From contig DISE01000073.1 of assembly GCA_002421865.1 (NCBI GenBank), forward strand, positions 620 through 23,559: 22,940 nucleotides of DNA, read 5' to 3'. The DNA is from Castellaniella sp. UBA6218 (lineage in GTDB: Bacteria > Pseudomonadota > Gammaproteobacteria > Burkholderiales > Burkholderiaceae_B). The notes under the pieces are model-generated. The model was not told the origin of the DNA. It searched no databases and was given only the letters and a program-made list of their open reading frames with translations. Below, piece by piece: positions 15,722 to 22,160 of this stretch (the first letter of the stretch is position 1; each line of letters starts with the position of its first letter). A program made the position numbers and the translations under genes.

Positions 15722-16585
15722 ATGGCATGGTTCTGGACCGGTCTGTGTCTGGCGGCGGTGGCCGCCTGCCTGGGCCTGTGGGTATTGGGCGCCCCCTGGG
15801 CCGCCGCGCATAAGGCGGCCCGGCCCCGTCCGCCCGCGTTCTGGTGGCCCTGGGTGCTGGCGCTGGCGCCCTGCTGCGAACCCTTCGTCACTTGGCGCAT
15901 GCGGCGGGAACTGCGGCGCTGGGGGCCGCGCGCCGGGCTGGCCGCCCATTGGAGTGCGGACCGCTGGCTGGCGGCCAGCGTGCTGGCGGCCGGTTGCGGG
16001 GCCGTGCTGGCCGGGGCGGGAGCGCTGATGGCGGCCGCGCCGACAAGGGTCGGCATGCTGTCGGCGCTGGCGGGCGCGGCCCTGGGTTTTGTCTGGCCCG
16101 ATCAGGTTCTGCGCCGCCGCGCCGCCGTCCGGAGGATACGGATGATGCGCGAGCTGCCCTTCATGCTGGATCTGCTCACCCTGTGCGTGGAGGCCGGCCT
16201 CAGCCTGCCGGCGGCTCTGCATCAAGTGGCCGGCCATGCGCCGGAAGGCCCGTTGCGGCAGAGCCTGCGGGACGCGGCCGCACTGGAGCGCACCGGCATG
16301 GATCGGCCGCGCTGGCTGTCGCACTGGGCGGAGCATGCGGACGTGCCCGGCGTGCGCGCCCTGGTCTCGGCGCTCTCCCAGGCCGATGTGATGGGCATGA
16401 GTCTGGGCCCTTTGTTGCGGGCACAGGCCGAGCGTCAGCGCAGCGAACGCTTTCTGCGCGCCGAGAAACTGGCACTGGAGGCGCCTGTCAGGATGCTGTT
16501 TCCCATGGTGTCATGCATCTTTCCCTGCACATTCCTGGTCATCGGCTTTCCTGTGGCGGTGAAGCTGCTGGACGCGGGGTTGTGA
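15722..16585 (+). CDS. tadC: TadC-type inner-membrane platform protein
   Basis: A 287-residue protein, second T2SF platform subunit. It has an N-terminal span, a hydrophobic pair at about 82-122, the T2SF segment MRELPFMLDLLTLCVEAGLS with LPAALHQVAG, then LVSALSQADVMGMSLGPLLR and RFLRAEKLALEAPVRMLFP, and a C-terminal span ending AVKLLDAGL. The block ending in KLALEAPVRMLFP and FLVIGFPV is characteristic of TadC. AAGGAGA (15711-15717) lies just before the ATG, 16 bases after tadB; this is the only non-overlapping junction in the second half of the operon. The stop overlaps the next start by one base (TGATG). Confidence 0.92.
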   Translation: MAWFWTGLCLAAVAACLGLWVLGAPWAAAHKAARPRPPAFWWPWVLALAPCCEPFVTWRMRRELRRWGPRAGLAAHWSADRWLAASVLAAGCGAVLAGAGALMAAAPTRVGMLSALAGAALGFVWPDQVLRRRAAVRRIRMMRELPFMLDLLTLCVEAGLSLPAALHQVAGHAPEGPLRQSLRDAAALERTGMDRPRWLSHWAEHADVPGVRALVSALSQADVMGMSLGPLLRAQAERQRSERFLRAEKLALEAPVRMLFPMVSCIFPCTFLVIGFPVAVKLLDAGL

Positions 16586-17016
16586 TGTCTGATCATGGCG
16601 CGCGCAGCGACGTGGACCGGAGGACGAGGCCCTACCAGCGGCTGGCGTGGCGCGGTCCTCGGGAAACGGCGGTGTGGCTGGATGCGCAAGAACCTTTGCG
16701 GCTGTATTGCGCGCGTTCCTTCGCCGCGCGGCTCCTGGGCCTGTGCCTGTGGCCTGGCTGGGGCGCCCGGCCCCGGGGGTTGCTGCTGCCGGAGTGCCGC
16801 ATCGTGCACACGACGGGTCTGGCGCGGGCCGTGGATCTGGTTTTTCTGGACGCCGGGGGGCGGGTCGTGGGCCTGGCGCCCCGGGTCGGTCCATGGCGTT
16901 GCGCAGGGCGACGTCGCGCCCGGGCCGTCGTGGAGTTGCCGGGGGGTTACTGTGCCCGGACGGACTGGCGGGCTCAGGTCGAGGCCGCCTGGCTGGCGCG
17001 GAAGATCGTCGTATAG
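16585..17016 (+). CDS. DUF192 family protein at the end of the Tad-type operon
   Basis: A 143-residue protein. The DUF192 fold is suggested by FAARLLGLCLWPGWG, RGLLLPECRIVHTTGLARAV, DLVFLDAGGRVVGLAPRV and ARAVVELPGGYCAR in the expected order. The common FWMKNT-like core is replaced by CRIVHTTGLARAV. No signal peptide is seen, although many DUF192 proteins are exported; a 50-residue Arg-rich N-terminus precedes the domain. The molecular function of DUF192 is unknown. The ATG shares one base with the tadC stop, so it belongs to the pilus operon. Its last 43 bases overlap the 3' end of the convergent minus-strand gene. A GTG one codon earlier is an alternative start. Confidence 0.72.
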   Translation: MSDHGARSDVDRRTRPYQRLAWRGPRETAVWLDAQEPLRLYCARSFAARLLGLCLWPGWGARPRGLLLPECRIVHTTGLARAVDLVFLDAGGRVVGLAPRVGPWRCAGRRRARAVVELPGGYCARTDWRAQVEAAWLARKIVV

Positions 17017-17759
17017 ATGGGGTAGAAACTGCAGTACAGCAAGGCCGTGACCACGATGTCCAGCGGCAGGGACAGCCAGGTCAGCAGGGCCGTGGACATC
17101 CCGGCGCCGGCCAGTCCGTCCAGCAGGCCGCGCAGGCCGAAGAACACGGCCGCCCAGGTCGCCACATAGACGACGATGGGGTACTTGTTGCGCCAGCAGG
17201 CGACCATGGAATAGAACAACGCCCGGCGCAGGGGCAGGGCGTGCCAGCCCACCAGCGCGGGCGTGTGCCAGAACAAGGCCGACAGCAGCACGTAGAACAG
17301 GCCGAACACTGTCAGCGGACCCTGTATGGCCTGGGCCAGGGCGGTGTAATCGGGCTGCCCGGCGGCGTCCAGGACGTCGAGCATCGAGGACAGAAAAGGC
17401 AGCACGGCGGTCAGCGCGGCCAGAAAGGAACAGCCCAGGTAGGCCAGGCCCAGCTTCAGCAGCGCGCCCGTCACGCCCGGCGTGCGCAGCGGGCGCAGCC
17501 ACAGGCCGGGCATCATCCGCACGCCTTCGTCGAGGTTGCGGCAGGCGCACAGCGTCAAGAAGGTCAGCAGAGGGGTCAACAGGACCAGTGCGGTCTGGCC
17601 CAGCACCGGGATCAGCGCGCCGATGTTGATGAAGAAGCTGGTGGCGATGCTCCAGAAAAGCATGGCCATGGGCTGGCGGCGGAACAGCCGGATGCCCTGG
17701 GTGATCCAGGACCAGCCGGCGCCAGGGGGCAGGATGGCGGCTTGCAGGGGTGTCGTCAT
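16974..17759 (-). CDS. BPSS1780-family membrane protein
   Basis: A 261-residue integral membrane protein with about six hydrophobic segments (including AMLFWSIATSFFINIGALIPVL, split in two by polar residues, and LLTWLSLPLDIVVTALLYCS). It resembles the uncharacterised BPSS1780 family common in Burkholderiales: the WSWITQGIRLFRRQPMAM opening, RNLDEGVRMMPGLWL and the LFWHTPALVGWHALPLRRAL segment. Function unknown. The ATG was chosen because it overlaps the thrB stop as ATGA (17756-17759), which implies coupling to thrB; the frame is open further upstream into thrB, but without support. The 3' end overlaps the DUF192 gene by 43 bp, tail to tail. Confidence 0.85.
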   Translation of the reverse strand: MTTPLQAAILPPGAGWSWITQGIRLFRRQPMAMLFWSIATSFFINIGALIPVLGQTALVLLTPLLTFLTLCACRNLDEGVRMMPGLWLRPLRTPGVTGALLKLGLAYLGCSFLAALTAVLPFLSSMLDVLDAAGQPDYTALAQAIQGPLTVFGLFYVLLSALFWHTPALVGWHALPLRRALFYSMVACWRNKYPIVVYVATWAAVFFGLRGLLDGLAGAGMSTALLTWLSLPLDIVVTALLYCSFYPIYTTIFRASQAAST

Positions 17760-18730
17760 GGGCGGGGCAGATCGGGCGCGGGCTGCTCGGTGCGCAGCCG
17801 CAGGATGCGTTCGAAGTGGCGAGGGTCGTGCGGCTTGAGCGTCTGGGCCGGACGGGGCAGGTGGAAGTCGTACAGGCGGGAAATCCAGAATCGCAGGGCG
17901 GCCGCGCGCAGCATCACGGGCCAGGCGGCGCGCTCTTCCTCGGTGAAGGGGCGCACGGCGTGGTAGGCCTGCAGCCAGGCTTCCAGGCGCCGGCGCACGA
18001 AGGCCCCGGTGGCCCGGTGGATGCACCAGTCATTGACGCTGACCGCCACGTCGAACAGCCAGGCATCGCAGCCGGCGAAGTAGAAATCGATGAAGCCGCC
18101 CATATGAGGCGATTCGAAGGTGCCGTCGAACAACACGTTGTCGCGGAACAGGTCGCAGTGCGCCGGACCGAAGGGCAGCTTCGCGGGGGCGCCGGCGGCG
18201 GCGAAAGCGATCTGCTCGTCCAGCGTGCCACGCAGCAGTCCGGCCTGGCCGGCGTCAAGAAAAGGCGCCAGGGCGGGCGCGGTGGCCTTCCACCAATCCA
18301 GGCCGCGCAGATTGGGCTGATGGATGGGGAAGTCCCGCGCGGCCAGGTGGGCACGGGCCAGGGTCTGACCGGCAAGAGCGCAGTGGGCCGGGCCGGGTTC
18401 AGGTTCGTAGCCGCCGGACAGGCGCGTGACGATCGCGGCCGGTTTGCCGTTCAGCGTGGTCAGGCGTGTGCCGTCGAGCAGGGTCTGGGGTTCGGGCACC
18501 GGCACGCCGCGTCCGGCCAGATGGTGCATCAGCTCGATATAGAACGGCAGTTGCTCGCTGGTCAGGACCTCGAACAGGGTCAGCACATAGGCGCCCCGCG
18601 TGGTGTCGAGGAAGTAATTGGTGTTCTCGATGCCGGCGGTGATGCCGCGCAGGGCGACCAGCTCGCCCAACTGGTAGCGCCGCAGCAAGGTGCGGGCATC
18701 GTCTTCGGTGACGGGGGTGAATACGGCCAT
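17756..18730 (-). CDS. thrB: Homoserine kinase, aminoglycoside-phosphotransferase-like type
   Basis: A 324-residue cytoplasmic enzyme that phosphorylates homoserine with ATP, on the way to threonine. It belongs to the ThrB2 (APH-fold) type, not the GHMP-kinase type. Visible motifs are GITAGIENTNYFLDTT (nucleotide-binding region), FYIELMHHLAGRGVPVPEP, the catalytic loop AHCDLFRDNVLF (H191, D193, N198) and GFIDFYFAG (metal-binding D215), then DVAVSVNDWC. The ATG giving MAVFTPVTEDDAR was chosen because family members start this way; another ATG four codons upstream (18742) is possible, and neither has a clear ribosome-binding site. The stop overlaps the downstream membrane-protein start. No other threonine gene is adjacent. 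Confidence 0.94.
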   Translation of the reverse strand: MAVFTPVTEDDARTLLRRYQLGELVALRGITAGIENTNYFLDTTRGAYVLTLFEVLTSEQLPFYIELMHHLAGRGVPVPEPQTLLDGTRLTTLNGKPAAIVTRLSGGYEPEPGPAHCALAGQTLARAHLAARDFPIHQPNLRGLDWWKATAPALAPFLDAGQAGLLRGTLDEQIAFAAAGAPAKLPFGPAHCDLFRDNVLFDGTFESPHMGGFIDFYFAGCDAWLFDVAVSVNDWCIHRATGAFVRRRLEAWLQAYHAVRPFTEEERAAWPVMLRAAALRFWISRLYDFHLPRPAQTLKPHDPRHFERILRLRTEQPAPDLPRP

Positions 18731-18787
18731 GGGAATACGCATGCGGCCGCGAAAGGCCGGGGTTCGGGTCGGGATCGGTCAGCCGGA

Positions 18788-18793
18788 ATTTTA
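18788..18793 (-). promoter_or_regulatory. Possible -10 element for thrB
   Basis: On the minus strand this reads TAAAAT, about 57 bases before the chosen thrB start. No recognisable -35 lies 16-18 bases upstream, so the call rests on one hexamer in an otherwise GC-rich gap. Confidence 0.35.
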
Positions 18794-18869
18794 GACGAAA
18801 AGCCGCCCTGCGCCCGCCGATGGCCTTGGAGGCGCGGCATCGCAACCGCGCGGGCCTTCCGTGCCCGGG

Positions 18870-18875
18870 TAAAAT
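18870..18875 (+). promoter_or_regulatory. Possible -10 element for dusA
   Basis: TAAAAT lies 25 bases before the dusA ATG and mirrors the element facing thrB in the same 170-base divergent gap. No good -35 was seen. The spacing would give a leader of about 18-20 bases. Confidence 0.4.
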
Positions 18876-18900
18876 GGCCGATTAGCCAGGAATATCCCGC

Positions 18901-19935
18901 ATGTCCCAATCTTTGCCCGGCATCCGCGATGACGCCGATCCCGCCGTGCCGTCCATCCCGTCCGCCGACCCGGAGGCCGGACTCTGGCGTCTCTGCGTGG
19001 CGCCCATGATCGACGTCACGGACCGGCATTGCCGCTATTTTCATCGACTGCTCGCGCCCCGCGCCCGCCTGTACACCGAGATGATCACCACGGGCGCTCT
19101 GCTGCACGGCGACGTGGGGCGGCACCTGGACTTCGATCCGGCCGAACATCCCGTGGCCCTGCAGCTGGGCGGCAGCGAACCGGACGCCCTCGCGCAATGC
19201 GCCCGGCTGGGCGAACGTTGGGGCTACGACGAGATCAACCTGAACTGCGGCTGTCCGTCCGAACGGGTCCAGCGCGGCGCCTTCGGCGCCTGTCTGATGG
19301 CCGAACCGGATCTGGTCGCCGATTGCGTCCGCGCCATGCGGGACGCTGTTTCCGTACCGGTCACGGTCAAGCATCGCCTGGGCCTGGACTACGACGAGTC
19401 CTATGGTTTCGTGCGCGATTTCGTCGGTACCCTGTTTGAAGCCGGCTGCCGGGTGTTCATCGTTCATGCGCGCAACGCGGTCCTGAAAGGGCTGTCGCCC
19501 AAGGACAACCGGGAAAAGCCGCCTTTGCGCCATGCGGACGCCGAACGTCTGAAACAGGATTTTCCGGAGGCGGCGTTCGTGCTGAACGGCGGACTGGCCG
19601 ACGTCGAGACCTGTCTGGACTGGATGACCCGCCTGGATGGCGTGATGCTGGGGCGGGCGGCCTGGCATCATCCGGACATCCTGGCCGAACTGAGCCGCCG
19701 CATGGCGCCCGATCGGGCACTGCCCGCGCCCGAGGCCGTCCTGGACGCCTGGATCGACTATGTGACCGCGCAGCATGCACTCGGCGTGCCGCTGCACATT
19801 CTGGTGCGCGGCGTCCTGGGCTGGCGCACGGGCCGGCCCGGCGCGCGGCAATGGCGGCGCATGCTGTCTGATCCCGCGCTGCTGAGGGCGGAAGGCCCCG
19901 GCGTCCTGCGCCGCGCCTGGATGGCATTGGCTTGA
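18901..19935 (+). CDS. dusA: tRNA-dihydrouridine(20/20a) synthase DusA
   Basis: A 344-residue flavoenzyme that reduces uridines 20 and 20a in the tRNA D-loop using NADPH. The TIM-barrel with FMN-binding residues is visible as LCVAPMIDVTDRHCRYF, the MITTGALLHGD segment specific to DusA, HPVALQLGGSEPDALAQC, NLNCGCPSERVQRGAFGACL (C118 in GCP is the expected catalytic acid), VTVKHRLGLD and FIVHARNAVLKGLSPKDNR, which is also DusA-typical. The length fits. It starts after a divergent gap with thrB and converges on the CBS-domain gene. A 20-residue polar N-terminal extension (SLPGIRDDADPAVPSIPSAD) precedes the barrel; an internal later start is possible but has no better site. Confidence 0.96.
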   Translation: MSQSLPGIRDDADPAVPSIPSADPEAGLWRLCVAPMIDVTDRHCRYFHRLLAPRARLYTEMITTGALLHGDVGRHLDFDPAEHPVALQLGGSEPDALAQCARLGERWGYDEINLNCGCPSERVQRGAFGACLMAEPDLVADCVRAMRDAVSVPVTVKHRLGLDYDESYGFVRDFVGTLFEAGCRVFIVHARNAVLKGLSPKDNREKPPLRHADAERLKQDFPEAAFVLNGGLADVETCLDWMTRLDGVMLGRAAWHHPDILAELSRRMAPDRALPAPEAVLDAWIDYVTAQHALGVPLHILVRGVLGWRTGRPGARQWRRMLSDPALLRAEGPGVLRRAWMALA

Positions 19936-19945
19936 GAGACGGCCA

Positions 19946-19967
19946 GCCGCGCCCTGGAAGGCGCGGC
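19946..19967. terminator. Hairpin between convergent dusA and CBS gene
   Basis: GCCGCGCC (19946-19953) and GGCGCGGC (19960-19967) form a perfect 8-bp stem with a six-base loop, in the 54-base gap between two converging genes. There is no T-tract on either strand, so it may be a weak or factor-dependent bidirectional terminator, or a transcript-end structure. Confidence 0.45.
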
Positions 19968-19989
19968 GGCGTGTGGTCGGTGATCCGGA

Positions 19990-20457
19990 TCAGGCCTTGC
20001 GGGCCGGGGCGTCCGTCGTGTCGGAGGGCCAGTCGCGGATGTAGGCCTTGAGCATGTCGTTTTCGAACTGCTGGGCTTCGACGATGGCACGCGCCATGTC
20101 ATAGAACGAGATCACGCCCATCAGCGTGGGGCCGTCCATCACCGGGATGTAGCGGGCGTGCTTGTCGAGCATGAGGCGCTGGACCTCGTCGGCGTCGGTG
20201 TTGGGCGTGACACTGACGGGCGCGTCGTCCATGATGCTGCGTACCGTGAAGTCGCCCGCCTGGCCGTCGTGGGCGTTCAGGTGGTTGATGATTTCGCGGA
20301 AAGTCAGCATGCCGACGAGCTGGCCATGTTCCATGATGACCAGCGAGCCGATGTCGAGCTGGCTCATGGTGGCGATGGCTTCGCGCACGGGCATGTCGGG
20401 TGTCCCCGTGTATAGCGTGTGCCCCTTCACGCGCAGGATTTCATTGACTTTCAGCAT
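19990..20457 (-). CDS. Two-CBS-domain protein
   Basis: A 155-residue soluble protein built of two CBS domains, about residues 8-60 (MPVREAIATMSQLDIGSLVI, then GQLVGMLTFREIINHL) and 70-130 (TVRSIMDDAPVSVTPNTDAD, HARYIPVMDGPTLMGVISFY). A charged tail follows. Stand-alone CBS pairs often bind adenosine nucleotides and act as sensors; no catalytic domain is attached. It is close to the CBS proteins common in Burkholderiales that carry the LVGMLTFREIINHL-like segment. The upstream yihY-like gene on the same strand ends 39 bases before it, so the two may be cotranscribed. Partner and ligand are unknown. Confidence 0.9.
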   Translation of the reverse strand: MLKVNEILRVKGHTLYTGTPDMPVREAIATMSQLDIGSLVIMEHGQLVGMLTFREIINHLNAHDGQAGDFTVRSIMDDAPVSVTPNTDADEVQRLMLDKHARYIPVMDGPTLMGVISFYDMARAIVEAQQFENDMLKAYIRDWPSDTTDAPARKA

Positions 20458-20496
20458 GTCGGTTCCCAGTAGCGCCGTGCTCCGGCTGTTTGTTCA

Positions 20497-21750
20497 TCAT
20501 TGTGCATCATCGCTTCGTTTTTCGGTAGCGTCGGCGCTGAACAGCGCATCCAGTATGGGAGGATCGTCCAGCAGGGCGCGCGCCAGGGCCTCCCGCATGC
20601 CTGGCCGCAGCCCCGTCTGGGCGCGGTCGATCAGCAGGCGGTCCACCAGCGGGCCGATGTCGGTACGGACCGGATCGCAGGCCAGTACCCATTGATCGCC
20701 GTCTGCGACCGGGACGGCGTAGCCCAGCTCGCGCAGGGCGCCGAGCATGTCGCGCAGGGCGTCGGGGTGGACTCGCAAGTGTTTTTCCAGGTAATCCAGG
20801 CTGCGACCCGGAGGCTGCGCGTCCCGCGCCTGCCACAGGATGCGCAGGATTCCCATCGCATCGACGGCCTGGGCGCCGACCTGGCGCCGCAGCGCCCAGC
20901 GATGCAGCCGCAATGCCGGCAGCAGTGAGGCCACCGTGGCGCCCATCAGCACGACCAGCCAGGACAGGTAGATCCACAGCAGGAAGATCGGCAGAGTGGC
21001 GAAGGCTCCGTAAATGACGGTGTAGGAGGGAAAGCGCGTCAGGTAGGCGGTGAAGCCGGCCTTCATGATGGCCAGCACCGCCGTCGTGCCCAGGCCGCCC
21101 AGCACGGCGTCGCGCCATAGCACGCGGCAGTTGGGCACGAACACGAAGAGGGCGGTGAAACCCATGACCGACATCAGCAGGGGCACCAGGTTGAGCAGCA
21201 GGCCGACGCCTTCGGGCAGGTCGCCGATGTAGCCCAGGGATTCCCGCGCCAGCACCGAACTGGCCCACAGGCTGGCGCCCATCAGGATCGGCCCCAGGGA
21301 AATGATCGCCCAGTACACCAGCAGCCGCTGGCGCATGGGGCGCTGGCGGGCGACATTCCAGATTTCGTTGAAGGCCTCGTCGATCGTCATGATCAGCAGG
21401 ATCGAGGTCACGACCAGGAAAGCGCCGCCCACCGCCGTCAGCCCCGAGGCCTGGGCCGCGAACTGGTTCAGGTAGCGCATGATGGTGTCCGACACCGAGG
21501 GCGGCAGCAGGCTTTCGCTCAGGAAAATTTCCAGGGCTTTGTGGAATTCGGCGAACAGCGGGAAGGCGGTGAACAGCGCCAGCACCACGGCCAGCGTCGG
21601 CACGATCGCCAGCACCGTGGTGAAGGTCAGGCTGGAAGCCACACGGGTCAGTTTGCGGTGGCCGGCGAAGTCGAGCGTGAAACGCAGGATGTCCAGCGCG
21701 CGGCGTCGGCGCTCAATGAGAGACGGGGCAGGCGTTTGCGGTGTGGTCAT
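20497..21750 (-). CDS. YihY/BrkB family inner-membrane protein
   Basis: A 417-residue protein with about six membrane segments in the first 280 residues and a soluble C-terminal domain of about 130 residues. Family marks are the opening RVASSLTFTTVLAIVPTLAV, the IDEAFNEIWNVARQRPMRQR segment, and the VIYGAFATLPIFLLWIYLSW stretch. The family was once named ribonuclease BN in error; the true rbn gene is elsewhere, and the function of YihY remains unclear (BrkB was linked to serum resistance in Bordetella). The C-terminal part (YLEKHLRVHPDALRDMLGAL, then GYAVPVADGDQWVLA) looks like a winged-helix fold, as in long family members. It is read away from the DUF2069 gene across a 35-base gap. Confidence 0.92.
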   Translation of the reverse strand: MTTPQTPAPSLIERRRRALDILRFTLDFAGHRKLTRVASSLTFTTVLAIVPTLAVVLALFTAFPLFAEFHKALEIFLSESLLPPSVSDTIMRYLNQFAAQASGLTAVGGAFLVVTSILLIMTIDEAFNEIWNVARQRPMRQRLLVYWAIISLGPILMGASLWASSVLARESLGYIGDLPEGVGLLLNLVPLLMSVMGFTALFVFVPNCRVLWRDAVLGGLGTTAVLAIMKAGFTAYLTRFPSYTVIYGAFATLPIFLLWIYLSWLVVLMGATVASLLPALRLHRWALRRQVGAQAVDAMGILRILWQARDAQPPGRSLDYLEKHLRVHPDALRDMLGALRELGYAVPVADGDQWVLACDPVRTDIGPLVDRLLIDRAQTGLRPGMREALARALLDDPPILDALFSADATEKRSDDAQ

Positions 21751-21773
21751 GAGGCGGGCACGGGGTTTCGAGT

Positions 21774-21780
21774 CATAATA
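21774..21780. promoter_or_regulatory. Overlapping divergent -10-like elements
   Basis: TCATAATA at 21773-21780 gives CATAAT on the + strand (21774-21779) and TATTAT on the minus strand (21780 to 21775), each five of six matches to TATAAT. The 35-base gap between the two starts is otherwise GC-rich. The minus element is 24 bases before its ATG; the plus element is only six bases before the ATG at 21786. No convincing -35 was found for either. Confidence 0.4.
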
Positions 21781-21785
21781 CCAGC

Positions 21786-22160
21786 ATGGAAAGCGTGGAA
21801 ATCAAATTCAATCCGGGACTGCATGGCCTGGCTTGCGTGTGTCTGTTTGGCCTGATCGCCCTGTGCGTGGGCTGGGAATTGTGGTGGGCGCCGCTGCGCC
21901 CCGGCGGAACGCTGATGGCTCTTAAGGCGGTGCCCCTGTTGTTTGCCGTCAGCGGCGTGCTGCGGCGCAGGCTCTACACGCTGCAGTGGGTGTCCATGCT
22001 CAGTCTGCTCTACCTGATGGAAGGCGCGGTGCGTGCCTGGTCCGATGTCTCGCCGGTCTCGGCGGCGTTGGCCGGCCTGGAAATCCTCCTGTCGCTGGGC
22101 CTGTATCTGGGCGCCATCCTGTACGTGCGTCCCGCCAAGCGGGCGGCGCGCCATGGCTGA
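21786..22160 (+). CDS. DUF2069 family membrane protein
   Basis: A 124-residue protein with four predicted membrane segments (about 14-34, 42-60, 66-84 and 93-114), the size and layout of DUF2069 proteins. Recognisable stretches are CVGWELWWAPLRPGG, LKAVPLLFAVSGVLRRRLYT and WVSMLSLLYLMEGAVRAWSD. Function unknown. No ribosome-binding site precedes the ATG, and the best -10 is six bases upstream, which would fit a leaderless message. A GTG three codons in (21795) is an alternative start with GGAAAG before it. The 3' end overlaps the selO start by eight bases. Confidence 0.87.
   Translation: MESVEIKFNPGLHGLACVCLFGLIALCVGWELWWAPLRPGGTLMALKAVPLLFAVSGVLRRRLYTLQWVSMLSLLYLMEGAVRAWSDVSPVSAALAGLEILLSLGLYLGAILYVRPAKRAARHG

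Noticed and set aside
18741..18794. A 17-codon + strand frame in the thrB-dusA gap
   Set aside because: No ribosome-binding site, no hydrophobic or other pattern, and it overlaps the likely thrB leader; too short to support.
20497..21750. Naming the YihY-like gene ribonuclease BN
   Set aside because: No nuclease motif; that label is a known historical misassignment of this family.
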